Below the pieces are notes generated by a model. That model had not been told where the DNA came from. It saw only the letters and a program-made list of their open reading frames with translations, and searched no databases. The translations under genes were made by a program, and so were the position numbers. This document shows positions 6,068-16,597 of a stretch of DNA of 30,125 nt, piece after piece (within the stretch, counting starts at the first letter, position 1; each line of letters opens with the position of its first letter). Source of the stretch: a virus; IMG/VR virus record IMGVR_UViG_3300030329_002948, positions 1 through 30,125 of that record, one strand, 5' to 3'.

Positions 6068-9000
6068 CTAATAGTTACAATTTTCTTTATTTTCATTCTG
6101 CCTACCTGTTACACCTTCCATCATATCTCTAATCTCAGTACCTCTTGCAGCTTGTTTAGATCCAGTGACTTGTCTACGAGCTACATCATTTCTAGTTACC
6201 AATACCTCTCCTAGTAATTGACCCTGACCTTTATTATTAGCAAATTGTCTTCCTCCAAATATATCACCAATCAGTTCTCCACGAGACTGTTGAAAGATTC
6301 TAGAATAAGCATCTGCACCTAGGCTTGGATCTTCTATAATTTGTCTTCTTAATTCAAAAGCTGTCAATGGATCAGTTAAAGCTCCATCTTGTAATATCTG
6401 TCTATATAATTCAGCATAATCTGAAAGGATTGGAGGCATAGCATCAAAAATATCATCCATGCTCTTATAGTCTTTACTTGACATGAAAGTATTATTCTGA
6501 ACTTCTTTAATATTAGTATGTAATAATGCACCTCTGAAATCAGATTCTTGCATTTTACTCATAGCTTGATCAAACCCTCTACCTGCAACCATTGATTCAT
6601 AGAATGCTCTATGTATTTGAGCGAAATCTTTTACAAAATCTTTATAATTAGGAACAATTTGATATTGCTCTATAGATCTCATAACTGAATTAATAACTGA
6701 TCTCTTAGGAGCCATTACAGCTGGCATAAAACTTCCAGTCTTAGGGCTAAAATGGAACTCATTAGGATTACTACTATGATCTGGAATCATCATAGATAAT
6801 AAGAAATCTAATCCATAAGATTCTTTTCCTATAGGCATCTGACCAATCCATGTGTTTTCTGTATCTCTTAATATATCCGAATCTTTTAATGCAAGTTCTT
6901 TAATTTTTTGTAATCCTGCGTCTATAGCAGCTTGCACTTGAGCTTGATTTTCTGACCAATCTCTATATCCTTTTCTCTCTATTAATTTTCTAGAAGAATT
7001 TTTTATAGCTTTTCTTGTCTCTTTAACAATATTTCTAAATTCTGGAAGATCAACTTCTGTAACATTAGAATATCTTCCTAATACGCTATATGCAAAAGCA
7101 GCTCCATCTAGAAGTTCATGTTCTACAATAGGCTTAGCTACCATAGCATTTTCTACAGCTACTTCCTTTTTACCTAGCTTAAACTTTTCACCTTTTTCAA
7201 CTTGCCTTACAAATTCTCCATTTCGTGACTTTCTAATAATAATAAAATTATTAGCTGTAAACTCTTGATTTCTATCTTTTCCACCTTTAAAAATAGTTTG
7301 CCCGTGTAAGAACTTACCATCACTATCTGGAGTGATAGACATTTTATCAAGCATTGCCTTTAATGCTTCAGATTTAATTAATATATCCTCTTCTAGCATT
7401 GCCAAGTATGCATCATCAGAATGAGGCTTAGCTTGTTCTGCTTCATAACTTCTTTCAGTTCTTCTAAGTTCTGACTCTATATTATTTACTTGAACCATCA
7501 TTTCTTCATGAGTTCTACCATTATAAAACTTATCCCACATATCATCAACTATAGTATCTTTATGACCTGACAATGTTTGATCTGTTATTTCACCTTCATG
7601 TCTAAATACTTCAAGTACTTGAGCTCTTCTTTTACCAATCAATTTCATTATACCACTATTAAAATAATCATCACCTGACTTGCCATAAGATTCTCTTACC
7701 CTTAAGTGATCTCTTCCAACAACAGCATCTAAAGATTTAAGGAAAGGAGTAGGTCCATCTGTTATAGACTTAGCAATAGTACCCATAACATTATTAATCG
7801 TTCCAGCTTTTATTCTATCAGTATCTTTATTAAAAAATAATTCTTCAGCAAAAGACTTATTACCTTTATGTACTAAATAATGATAAAAGTTCCAATTTAC
7901 AGCTTCAGCATTATTGCTATATTGGTGCTTAAAGTCTCTATAAGCTGCAACCATATCTTCATATCTAGGAGATTTAGCTTGACCAGCTTCATAAATATTA
8001 GATTCTAATTGTAAAAGTCTACCAAAATCATTTAAAACTTTTTCAACAATCATTCTATGACCTTCACTGTCAATAGTTTTAAGAGTAGATTCTTTTCCAT
8101 CTGTAACTTCTAGCTGAAAGAATGGCTGATCTGTATCAACCCCAACATACCCATCTGTTTCGCTATTTTCAAATAAAGTTTTTCTAGACCATGAATTCAT
8201 ATCTTCTAAAGAAACTGGAGTACCATCATATATATCTAAAACATTCTGAGAATCGTTAACTAATCTTTGCATTGCCTTCTGTGGATCTTTAGTGAATACA
8301 ATTTTTGATCCGTCACCTAAATCTATTCCACCAATCTGTTCAAATAATCTTTGTGCATAGCTTAACTTTCTTTGCATTTTAATTACAGGACCTCTTAACC
8401 TCTTGTAATTATTAACATTCTGATTATGAGCTCTAAATGATCTATTATCATATATATCAAAATCAGTAGGTCTTTTTTTCATAGTAGGATCAGTAATGGG
8501 TGCAGCTTCTTTGATCCTTCCATTCTCTAAATATGATTGTTCCATTGCACTCCATGGAGTATCCATATAGAAAGGTAACTTATCAGTATCATAGTCCCTT
8601 TGACCACGCATAGTCACATCATAAGAATTTAACTCTATTAATCCTCCATCCTTAGCGTCTAATAAATTTTTAATTTTAACTACCATTGCATCGTGCGGGC
8701 CAGTACGGGGAGCGGGAACACTCATGATAGCTAGATTAGCACCTTTATAGTCAGAACCTAATAGTTCATTATGAACATCTCTCCATGTAACAAGTTCTTT
8801 TTCAGAGCCTAATTTCTTAGTTAACTTTTCAACCATTATTGCTATATCTTTATATTCAGCGTCAGATAGTTTACCTTTATTATTTAATGGATCCATCATC
8901 TTGCCAGTAGATAAGTCAACAATCAGATCTCTACCACCTTTATCGTTTTTAAGCGCAAATGACACCGTAAGCGAGCTTTTATTCTTATATGACTCTCTTT

Positions 9001-12000
9001 GCCTTACTTTGCTTTTACCGCCCACTACGGCACCAAATTTTCCCTTAAAGTTAATGTTTCTATCGAGATAAGTACTTGTTACGTTTGCTTCCCCTAATTT
9101 TATTTGCTGATCTCCTCTATAAACAGGTATATTTAAGTCTCCATCTAGATTTCCTCTGATAACTGGGACACCACCTGCGTCTGTAAATCCATCAAATACA
9201 CCTGCATTATCAATATGTCTACGTTTAATAAGAGCATCATATAATCCTTTTGACATTTCTGAGAAAGGAACACCTCCAGACTCTAACCATATTGCAGCTG
9301 TTGATGCATTAGGAGCCTCAGTAGACATGCTACCATCTTTATTTCCTTGAGATATAAATGACATTGCTTCTCTGGATGCAGCATCTACATTTTCTGGATG
9401 ATATAATTCTATAGTTACTTCAGCAAATCTATTTGCCATATCTACTCTAGCCCATTCATATAAATCTTTCTGAACTTTCCTATTGGTCCAATTGTCAAAT
9501 TGCTTCATAACATTTGCACCTTTAGGTTTACCATAAATAGTTCCAGATAAACTTTGATCAAATTGAACAGGCATTACACCAGCATCTCCAGATGATAATT
9601 CTAAATTATTAATAAACTTTGTAAGATTTATTTTATCTCCAACTTTAGGTATATTAGAAATAGGTATAAATTCATTATCTAAATTTCTATTGGTGGGATC
9701 TATAGTTTTCGCTTTCTTAGCTCCACTTTTAAATGCTAACATATCTAAATCCTTATTCTTTTTAAAGAAAGGATCTAACTTAGTATCATAAAAGTAATGT
9801 GTTTTATTATAGAAAACATGCATTCTGCCATCTGAATCTGTATAGCTACTAAGCCCTACAGGTTTCTGTCCAGATGATTCTCCTATTAAATTCCCTTGTC
9901 CATTAAGAAGTAAAAGATAATCAAGGAAATCTCTACTAACAGCTGTCATTCCATTAACTGATTCAGCATTAATAGAATTACTATCTCTTAATAATTTCTG
10001 CATTTCAGCATAATCTTCAGAGCTAATCTGATCTTTCATTGCTTCTAATCTAGCTTCAGCAACACTTCTATTATCTGTAATTAAACCTAAAGCATCTTCT
10101 CCAGCTTCAGATTTTGCTCCATCATCTATTACTGCAACATTGACAATATCTTTATCTGTATATTTCTTAATTAATTTTTTAAATCTTTTATTTTTAGTCT
10201 TGCTATATAAAGTTTTAAGCATTTGCTTTCTTTCTTTACTATTCCTAGCATAACCTTGGTTCTGAGCTAATCTTTTATATTTATAACCTTTAAGACCTGT
10301 AGAGTTGTCAAAGTAAGCATCTTGCAACCAGTCTCCATCTATTTTTTCGCCATACATAACATTGAACATTGTATACATTGCATCTTCCATAAACTCATTA
10401 TTATTCTTATGATCTCTAGAGAAAGCTTCTGCATTATATGAACCATCTTTTCTTCTAATCTCTGTAAGCTGTTTATGATAGGTTTCTAATTGCTTAAATA
10501 ACTCCTTTGCTCCACCCATTTTCTTTATAGCATTCTTAACATAAGGAGTATTAGAATTCTTCTCATACCATCTTACAAATGAATCTGCAAGCTTATCGAA
10601 ACCTGCTTCAGGTACTACTATGTTAATATTTTCATCTACTCCTATTACATAATGCTTACCTTCAATTAGCTGTGTAGATAGATCTATATTTCCAGCATAT
10701 TCTTTTCCATCCTTAACAGATGTAATTCTACCATCTTTAAGGTATTTAGTATTAATAGCACCACCTCTATCAAGAGTAGCAAAGAAAGCATCACTACTAA
10801 GAATATTTCTTATATGAGCTATGCCTGTAGTATTTGTTGCAATATTTTGATATCTACCTCCTTGGAAATAGTCAGAAGATAATAATACCATGTCTCCTGC
10901 AGTGCCTTGAAATACTTCAGAGAATAAATCTGTTAGAAATCCTTTAGATATCTCGGCATTTTCAAATGTTCCAGAGCCTTCATTTACCACAAGCCTCTTA
11001 ACATTAAATCTACGTTCAAATAAATTAGACATTGCCATTATATCATTTCTAAGGGCATCAAGGTCTAGATCTATTTTTTTATCTACAGCATTCTTTTCTG
11101 CTAAATCAAACAACCTATTAGAAAAGCCTTGTTGATCATTTCTAGAATACAAAGCATATAAGGCATCAGCAGAGGAATCATATGTAATTCCAGCACCATC
11201 TTCTCCCTTGTTAAATATATCATTAACAGTAATATTATGTTTATTAAAAAATACATCAGGAGTAATATTATTATTAGCATCTGGAATCTTTCCCTCAACT
11301 TCTTCTTGTTCAAACCTTAATTCAGCTTCTTGTCTACGGTCATCCCATTGTCTAACATCAGCTCTTTCACCTACCTTATTAGCTATTTCTATTTGAAGAT
11401 CTCTTATTTGTTCTGTAATTGAAAGAAAATCTCCTCTATCTGCAACAGTTTGTCCTTGTTTATATAAATCATATAATGTATCGCCATTTTTATTTTGTAA
11501 ATTTTTAAAATGATATAAATGTGCTGAAGCTCTAGACATTTCAATACCTGAGCCATAAGTTTTATGCCATGATAACTGTTCATTTTTAAAGAGTCTTAAT
11601 CTTTCTTCCTCAAATTTCATCATCTCTTTAATTTCTGTAACATTATCTGCAGTTCCACTTTCTATATTACTTCTAAGAACTTTTAAATTATCTTCTATAC
11701 TAAGAACTGTGAATGCCAAATCTTCTTGTTGAGTGCCTACATCTTTTACAAGCTTCTCTGAATCCAAGATATGTTCTGCTGTTACTATACTACTTAATTG
11801 ATTTTCAGATAAATCAGTTAATGCAAAATCCTCTCTAGGAGCAATAAGTTCTGTTCCAAGTTTACTCATAACATTATCATATGCTGTGACAATACTTTGC
11901 ACCTCATCATCAGAAGCATTAGGTTTAACTTTTCTTATCATCTCTTTAGTTATTCTTACAGGAGCTTGTATGCCTACACTTTTTCCTCTTCTATCTACAC

Positions 12001-14953
12001 TATGCTGTAAAATACCATTCTGCATTAATCTCTTTACTACAATGGCTTTATCTGTCTCTATATCTAAATGCCCTAGAACATCATCTAATCCCTTTTGTAC
12101 AGCTTTTTCAACCCAAGTTTGCATTCTACCATCAAGACCCATATTATGAAACTCTGGATCAGGCATTCCAGCTTTAACTAATTTTTCTTTTAATGCTCTT
12201 GCTTTAGTGATATCAACTGTAACTTCTCTTCCATCAATAGGCTGCCTTCCCCCTGCATTACTAATAGCCCATAAATCATGTAGCATATTCTCTAACATTT
12301 TATACTCTTCTATAGAATCCATGCCTTCAGGATCAAGTTTAATTTTAGTTTGAGATTCTACTATAATATTATCATTATTGTTTCTAGGGTGTGACAATGC
12401 TTCATTGAGAAGTGACTGTACACTAGCGACATCAACATCTTCCATACCTGCAATGCCCTTTTTACCCATAATAACATCATGTACTCTACTGACATTTCTA
12501 TGCAAATCAAGAGTTCCAAGGAAGCTCCACATAGATCCATCTAACATGTCAACAGGACCTCCTATATCTCTACCATAAAATTCTATACCAAGATCAACTT
12601 CCCATCTATCTTGAGTCTCTATTAACTGTTCTAGTTTTTTATCACTCAGCTCTATTTCGAATCCTTTTCTTTTGCCTGTAGTAAAGTCTTCTACTTTTAT
12701 TATATCCATGTCACCAAATAAATCCAGCAAGCTATTTAATTTCCTAATAGCTAGTTGTTCTTTAGTAGATCTACCTCTGTCATCAATGTTTATCCTTTTC
12801 ATTCTACCATCAGCACCTAAGTAATCAGGATTTCCTGTTAATATAGCTAATTGCTGTCCTACATTATCCAATAGGCTTGATTCAATATCTTTCCATCCTG
12901 CTTCAGCACCTTGATGTATAGATTTAACTATATTATTTCTAGTATTTAGAAATACTTTACTTGCTGTGCCATCTTTATTTGACGAGGTTAAGCTTGTTGA
13001 TTCAGTATTCTGTATATCTTTTAACGCTGATTCTAATTCTTTCTTTGTAACTTTAGGATTCATCTCTATATTTCTAGCTTTAAATATAGGTATTAGCGGA
13101 TCTACTAGATTTAATAATTCTCTATTTCTCAATGCTACATCATTATAATCATCTGTTTGTAACAACCCTGTATCACTTTTATCATAGATAACATTTTTAT
13201 CTTTTAATATTTGAATAATGTTTTCAACATCTTGTATAGGATTAACTTCAAGCCAATCTGTAATTAGATTTCCATCAAAATGCTTAATGATATCGCCAAT
13301 ATTTTCACCTGTGTGATACTCTCTATCCATTTTCTGACTAAGATCTCTTAAATCAGAATCATAATAGTAATCTTTTTCTCCCCAGTTAACTCCAAACTTT
13401 TCAAGTTTCTTTCCATGTATAAGAGGTCTGCCTGTCTTACTCATTACCATGCCTAACCCAAAGTGAAAGGCTGCTTCCTGTGGGCCTAGATTATAGAAAG
13501 CCCCTTCTTGCATAGCTTCGATATTAAATGCTACACCACCTATTACCATTCTAGGTATAGAGCCAATTAAATCTTTTCTTATTTCTGGTCCAAGTCTAGA
13601 AAGATCTCTAAACTGACTCAATGTTTCTATATTTTTAGCTTTAATAGCATCTTTTAAAGCTGGCAAGTCTTTTGCAGTTAAACCTCTACCTTTTTTTAAT
13701 TCTTTAATAGAGATATTGGTTCCATTGACAACATAATTAACACTCTTATCATTCAGCATTGTCTGCCTAGCAAAAGCTTTAGCTTCATCTAAACTCATAG
13801 CTGATACTTGCTTATTGAGTTTTTTAGTTGAGCTTCCAGTAGCTCTATATATATCCTGCCATAACTTTCTATTCCTACCTCCTGGCACAAAAGGAACAAA
13901 ACCAAAGGCTCCTCCCATAAAAGCATGACGAGAAGCTCTCTGAGCAAAACTCATATCGTTCCAATCAAGTTCTCCTTTTACAGCTTGCACACCATCCATT
14001 ACCGTACCAATAATTCCAAAGTTAACGGCTTCTTGAGCCATTGCTCCTCCTATTTTAGCAAGAGGTCCTGAAAATTTTCCACCCCATCTACCTCCAATTG
14101 CTTCTGCAATGTTATTATATGATTTCTTTCCAAGCATTTCAACCATATCATCAGACATTTTTAATATCGCATCTTTACCAAGCTTTACTCCTCTACTAGA
14201 AAGTTCAGCGCCTAATCTTCCAGGCATTTGAGATTGCAATGTAGCCTTAGCATTATTTAAAACACTTTGACCATATTCAAAGTGATGTGCCTGACCCTTG
14301 ATGAATGGTCTCTGCCACCAAGGCTTTCCTTTAGTTGCAAATCCTATAATATCATCTGAAGTTGCTCTAGCAATGCTTTCTGCTTCTTTAAGTGTAATAT
14401 TTTTACCTGCTTTAGCGACTTCTGATTGTAGCTTCTTAGCTGCTTGCCTTTGTATAGTTCTTGTAGTTGGAGATGCTACAGCTTTACCAGCCTTAATAGC
14501 TCTAGATTGTAATGCTGTACGAGCAGTACGAGCAGCAAGACTTGTTCCTTTAGCAACAGCACCAAGTGGTGTCATAAATCCAGCAAGACTACCTAATGTA
14601 GCACCTACCCTACCAGCACCTGTATCATGGAGTTCTTCCATCATATCTTCATAAAGACTAGGAGCTGCTTTTTTAAGACCTAAACCTGCAAGTCCAAACG
14701 ATGCTGTATCTAAGGCTCCCCATACACCTGCTCCAACAAAATCTAAAGCGCTTTCTCCAAAAAACCCATCATCAGCTCTTAGATCTCGTTCTCCAAATGC
14801 GTCAGCTGGTTCTCCAAGTGCGTCAGGTTGCCCTTGCTCGACTTGTGACTGAGCATCAATCTTTGCTGCATGAGCTTCAATCTGTGCATCTGTCCAATAG
14901 ATGCCTTTATTTCTTAACTCTGATCTAATTCTAGCTTTTCTAGCAGCGTTCAT
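6068..14953 (-). CDS. Giant virion protein, 2961 residues, with a putative two-barrel RNA polymerase-like core
   Basis: This is the largest gene in the window. The N-terminus has acidic LGE/FGE repeats (about 45-70), then glycine/alanine-rich helices (FVGAGVWGALDTASFGLAGL, GATLGSLAGFMTPLGAV) typical of ejected internal virion proteins. The centre is long and mostly helical. From about 1970 a segment resembles two-barrel RNA polymerases: GKFGAVVGGK (1971-1980; lysines eight apart, as in the beta-subunit GDK...HGNK), VPAPRTGPHDAM (from about 2079; compare beta' R-x-P) and DYDTDK (2120-2125; compare DFDGD, and the DFDID type of crAss-like virion polymerases). RGPVIKMQRKLSYAQRLFEQ follows. If genuine, the protein would enter the cell with DNA and transcribe early genes. 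AGGAG precedes the ATG at 14951-14953. Virion role is likely; polymerase activity is a hypothesis. Confidence 0.6.
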   Translation of the reverse strand: MNAARKARIRSELRNKGIYWTDAQIEAHAAKIDAQSQVEQGQPDALGEPADAFGERDLRADDGFFGESALDFVGAGVWGALDTASFGLAGLGLKKAAPSLYEDMMEELHDTGAGRVGATLGSLAGFMTPLGAVAKGTSLAARTARTALQSRAIKAGKAVASPTTRTIQRQAAKKLQSEVAKAGKNITLKEAESIARATSDDIIGFATKGKPWWQRPFIKGQAHHFEYGQSVLNNAKATLQSQMPGRLGAELSSRGVKLGKDAILKMSDDMVEMLGKKSYNNIAEAIGGRWGGKFSGPLAKIGGAMAQEAVNFGIIGTVMDGVQAVKGELDWNDMSFAQRASRHAFMGGAFGFVPFVPGGRNRKLWQDIYRATGSSTKKLNKQVSAMSLDEAKAFARQTMLNDKSVNYVVNGTNISIKELKKGRGLTAKDLPALKDAIKAKNIETLSQFRDLSRLGPEIRKDLIGSIPRMVIGGVAFNIEAMQEGAFYNLGPQEAAFHFGLGMVMSKTGRPLIHGKKLEKFGVNWGEKDYYYDSDLRDLSQKMDREYHTGENIGDIIKHFDGNLITDWLEVNPIQDVENIIQILKDKNVIYDKSDTGLLQTDDYNDVALRNRELLNLVDPLIPIFKARNIEMNPKVTKKELESALKDIQNTESTSLTSSNKDGTASKVFLNTRNNIVKSIHQGAEAGWKDIESSLLDNVGQQLAILTGNPDYLGADGRMKRINIDDRGRSTKEQLAIRKLNSLLDLFGDMDIIKVEDFTTGKRKGFEIELSDKKLEQLIETQDRWEVDLGIEFYGRDIGGPVDMLDGSMWSFLGTLDLHRNVSRVHDVIMGKKGIAGMEDVDVASVQSLLNEALSHPRNNNDNIIVESQTKIKLDPEGMDSIEEYKMLENMLHDLWAISNAGGRQPIDGREVTVDITKARALKEKLVKAGMPDPEFHNMGLDGRMQTWVEKAVQKGLDDVLGHLDIETDKAIVVKRLMQNGILQHSVDRRGKSVGIQAPVRITKEMIRKVKPNASDDEVQSIVTAYDNVMSKLGTELIAPREDFALTDLSENQLSSIVTAEHILDSEKLVKDVGTQQEDLAFTVLSIEDNLKVLRSNIESGTADNVTEIKEMMKFEEERLRLFKNEQLSWHKTYGSGIEMSRASAHLYHFKNLQNKNGDTLYDLYKQGQTVADRGDFLSITEQIRDLQIEIANKVGERADVRQWDDRRQEAELRFEQEEVEGKIPDANNNITPDVFFNKHNITVNDIFNKGEDGAGITYDSSADALYALYSRNDQQGFSNRLFDLAEKNAVDKKIDLDLDALRNDIMAMSNLFERRFNVKRLVVNEGSGTFENAEISKGFLTDLFSEVFQGTAGDMVLLSSDYFQGGRYQNIATNTTGIAHIRNILSSDAFFATLDRGGAINTKYLKDGRITSVKDGKEYAGNIDLSTQLIEGKHYVIGVDENINIVVPEAGFDKLADSFVRWYEKNSNTPYVKNAIKKMGGAKELFKQLETYHKQLTEIRRKDGSYNAEAFSRDHKNNNEFMEDAMYTMFNVMYGEKIDGDWLQDAYFDNSTGLKGYKYKRLAQNQGYARNSKERKQMLKTLYSKTKNKRFKKLIKKYTDKDIVNVAVIDDGAKSEAGEDALGLITDNRSVAEARLEAMKDQISSEDYAEMQKLLRDSNSINAESVNGMTAVSRDFLDYLLLLNGQGNLIGESSGQKPVGLSSYTDSDGRMHVFYNKTHYFYDTKLDPFFKKNKDLDMLAFKSGAKKAKTIDPTNRNLDNEFIPISNIPKVGDKINLTKFINNLELSSGDAGVMPVQFDQSLSGTIYGKPKGANVMKQFDNWTNRKVQKDLYEWARVDMANRFAEVTIELYHPENVDAASREAMSFISQGNKDGSMSTEAPNASTAAIWLESGGVPFSEMSKGLYDALIKRRHIDNAGVFDGFTDAGGVPVIRGNLDGDLNIPVYRGDQQIKLGEANVTSTYLDRNINFKGKFGAVVGGKSKVRQRESYKNKSSLTVSFALKNDKGGRDLIVDLSTGKMMDPLNNKGKLSDAEYKDIAIMVEKLTKKLGSEKELVTWRDVHNELLGSDYKGANLAIMSVPAPRTGPHDAMVVKIKNLLDAKDGGLIELNSYDVTMRGQRDYDTDKLPFYMDTPWSAMEQSYLENGRIKEAAPITDPTMKKRPTDFDIYDNRSFRAHNQNVNNYKRLRGPVIKMQRKLSYAQRLFEQIGGIDLGDGSKIVFTKDPQKAMQRLVNDSQNVLDIYDGTPVSLEDMNSWSRKTLFENSETDGYVGVDTDQPFFQLEVTDGKESTLKTIDSEGHRMIVEKVLNDFGRLLQLESNIYEAGQAKSPRYEDMVAAYRDFKHQYSNNAEAVNWNFYHYLVHKGNKSFAEELFFNKDTDRIKAGTINNVMGTIAKSITDGPTPFLKSLDAVVGRDHLRVRESYGKSGDDYFNSGIMKLIGKRRAQVLEVFRHEGEITDQTLSGHKDTIVDDMWDKFYNGRTHEEMMVQVNNIESELRRTERSYEAEQAKPHSDDAYLAMLEEDILIKSEALKAMLDKMSITPDSDGKFLHGQTIFKGGKDRNQEFTANNFIIIRKSRNGEFVRQVEKGEKFKLGKKEVAVENAMVAKPIVEHELLDGAAFAYSVLGRYSNVTEVDLPEFRNIVKETRKAIKNSSRKLIERKGYRDWSENQAQVQAAIDAGLQKIKELALKDSDILRDTENTWIGQMPIGKESYGLDFLLSMMIPDHSSNPNEFHFSPKTGSFMPAVMAPKRSVINSVMRSIEQYQIVPNYKDFVKDFAQIHRAFYESMVAGRGFDQAMSKMQESDFRGALLHTNIKEVQNNTFMSSKDYKSMDDIFDAMPPILSDYAELYRQILQDGALTDPLTAFELRRQIIEDPSLGADAYSRIFQQSRGELIGDIFGGRQFANNKGQGQLLGEVLVTRNDVARRQVTGSKQAARGTEIRDMMEGVTGRQNENKENCNY

Positions 14954-14966
14954 TCATTACTCCTAT

Positions 14967-16580
14967 TTATTCTTTTCTAAATATATCATCTATATCATCT
15001 TGAGTGGTATCTCCAACCATTCTACTCCTAGTATTAATGAATTCAAATGGAGCAAGTATATTATCTACTTCAGGATAAGGGCCATCTATTGAACTTTGAG
15101 TGTAGTTTATTTTCAACATCCCCCACTGCTCTTCTAAAGCATTTAAATCTCTATACTGATTTGTAACAGCATTTGCCCGTGTAAGTAGCTGTGAATCATC
15201 AAGAATCCCAGTACGCTTCCAACTTAATGCTTTCAAAATTATATTTTGATCAACATAATCGTCTCCAGCTAATTTTAATAGTCTAGCTTGAGCTCTTTTA
15301 GCTGTCTTAGGATTTAGCAATTTAGATTGAAATTCTTCTAAAGAATCTCCATGCTCATTAGCTAACATTGTAATAGCTGATTTATTTTTATTAAACCAAT
15401 CTTGATATTGAGCAACTCCTTTCTGTATTGTTCCTAGTTGATTTAAAACAAGAGCGAAATCAGGAATCATCTCATCTCCCTTTCCAACTTGTAAGCCTTC
15501 TACTAAAGATAGCAGGTCTGCCTTTATAGAGCTATCAACAGCTCCCATCTTATTAATTACAGCAGTAACATCTTGCCCTTCTGCTATAGCGGCATAAAGA
15601 GGAGTAAAATTATCATTGATATCTTCTACCACAATTTTAGAGAAAAGTTGATTCCCAACTAATTGTTGCAGTTCTAGGTTTTGAACTAACATTTGTGAAG
15701 TAGCCTCATTTCCTTGAGTTATTTTTTCTAGATCAAAAGCAACATCTTCTTGTTCCATTCGCTGTGCTAATGCATCTATTTGCAGTCTTTGATTCTCAGT
15801 ATTTACTGCTATTTGTTCATTCTGAAGGATTAATTGCTGGCTAGTCTTATCCATAATATCTAAATTTTTCAATGATGTTTTAACCTCTAGCTCGCCTTTT
15901 TCTTGCAGAATTCGTAAGTGATCAGGAAGATATTCAAGTTCAATTTCCTTCTTTTTAATGTCAAGCTGTTTATCTATTAAGCTTTGTTGGCCTTGTTGTA
16001 TTGCAACTCTTCTCTCTGGATCTAAAGTCCAAGCCTCTATACCTTTCTTCATTGAAGAATCAATCTCTATATCATTTTGCTTTAAATAGTTGTCAATTTC
16101 CCATTGCTCTACATGACCACTTCCATCTCCAAGCGCGTCTATAGTTTTTGCCAAATAATTTCCTCTTTGAAACTGTCCAATAGCTTGGCTTAAAGCTTTA
16201 ATATCATGATCTACAGCTCCAAGTTCGTTATCCACTATACTCGCGCCATCTAATGTCATGTCTTCTCCTGGAACTAAACCCATTTCCATCCCTTGATCTA
16301 TTAATTTATTTTTTCTCTCTATTGCCTTATTAAGATCTATTATCTGGTCTTCAACATGCAGCATACTTTTATCATGCTCTCTATCTAAGAATGTCTGCTC
16401 TTCTTGCCATATTCTTTGCTTCTCTTTTTCTCCAGACTCCCAATCCCTTACTCTTGCAGCTTCTTCATAATCCCATTGCTGTCTTTTAAATTGATATAAG
16501 AGTCCAGGCAATTCATCTAAGAAAGCTGTTAAAGGTCCTTGCTCAACTACCATTTTTGGTTTATTTGGATTAATTGCCAT
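14967..16580 (-). CDS. Coiled-coil internal virion protein, 537 residues
   Basis: The protein is rich in Gln and Glu with long heptad-like helices: residues about 30-110 (QWDYEEAARVRDWESGEKEK onward) and about 195-300 (DKQLDIKKKEIELEYL, QNEQIAVNTENQRLQIDALA). Near residue 150-161 is LGDGSGHVEQWE, shaped like an EF-hand loop but lacking the first Asp. There is no membrane segment or signal. The coupled position between two other probable virion proteins and the giant protein suggests a structural or ejection role comparable to the internal core proteins of T7-like phages, though I see no direct match. Its start follows AAGGAGAT; the stop lies 13 bp before the giant gene. Function is inferred from neighbourhood. 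Confidence 0.5.
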   Translation of the reverse strand: MAINPNKPKMVVEQGPLTAFLDELPGLLYQFKRQQWDYEEAARVRDWESGEKEKQRIWQEEQTFLDREHDKSMLHVEDQIIDLNKAIERKNKLIDQGMEMGLVPGEDMTLDGASIVDNELGAVDHDIKALSQAIGQFQRGNYLAKTIDALGDGSGHVEQWEIDNYLKQNDIEIDSSMKKGIEAWTLDPERRVAIQQGQQSLIDKQLDIKKKEIELEYLPDHLRILQEKGELEVKTSLKNLDIMDKTSQQLILQNEQIAVNTENQRLQIDALAQRMEQEDVAFDLEKITQGNEATSQMLVQNLELQQLVGNQLFSKIVVEDINDNFTPLYAAIAEGQDVTAVINKMGAVDSSIKADLLSLVEGLQVGKGDEMIPDFALVLNQLGTIQKGVAQYQDWFNKNKSAITMLANEHGDSLEEFQSKLLNPKTAKRAQARLLKLAGDDYVDQNIILKALSWKRTGILDDSQLLTRANAVTNQYRDLNALEEQWGMLKINYTQSSIDGPYPEVDNILAPFEFINTRSRMVGDTTQDDIDDIFRKE

Positions 16581-16597
16581 TACTATCTCCTTAAATT

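Noticed and set aside
8446-8470. DFDIYD (residues 2164-2169 of the giant protein), resembling the crAss-like DFDID triad
   Set aside because: The third Asp is displaced by an extra Tyr and no R-x-P element or barrel-like strands precede it at the right distance. DYDTD at 2120 fits better.
14298-14654. 118-residue open frame on the plus strand opposite the giant gene
   Set aside because: It is a mirror of the Ala/Gly-rich minus-strand coding sequence, without a ribosome site; similar plus-strand frames elsewhere in the late region are also shadows.
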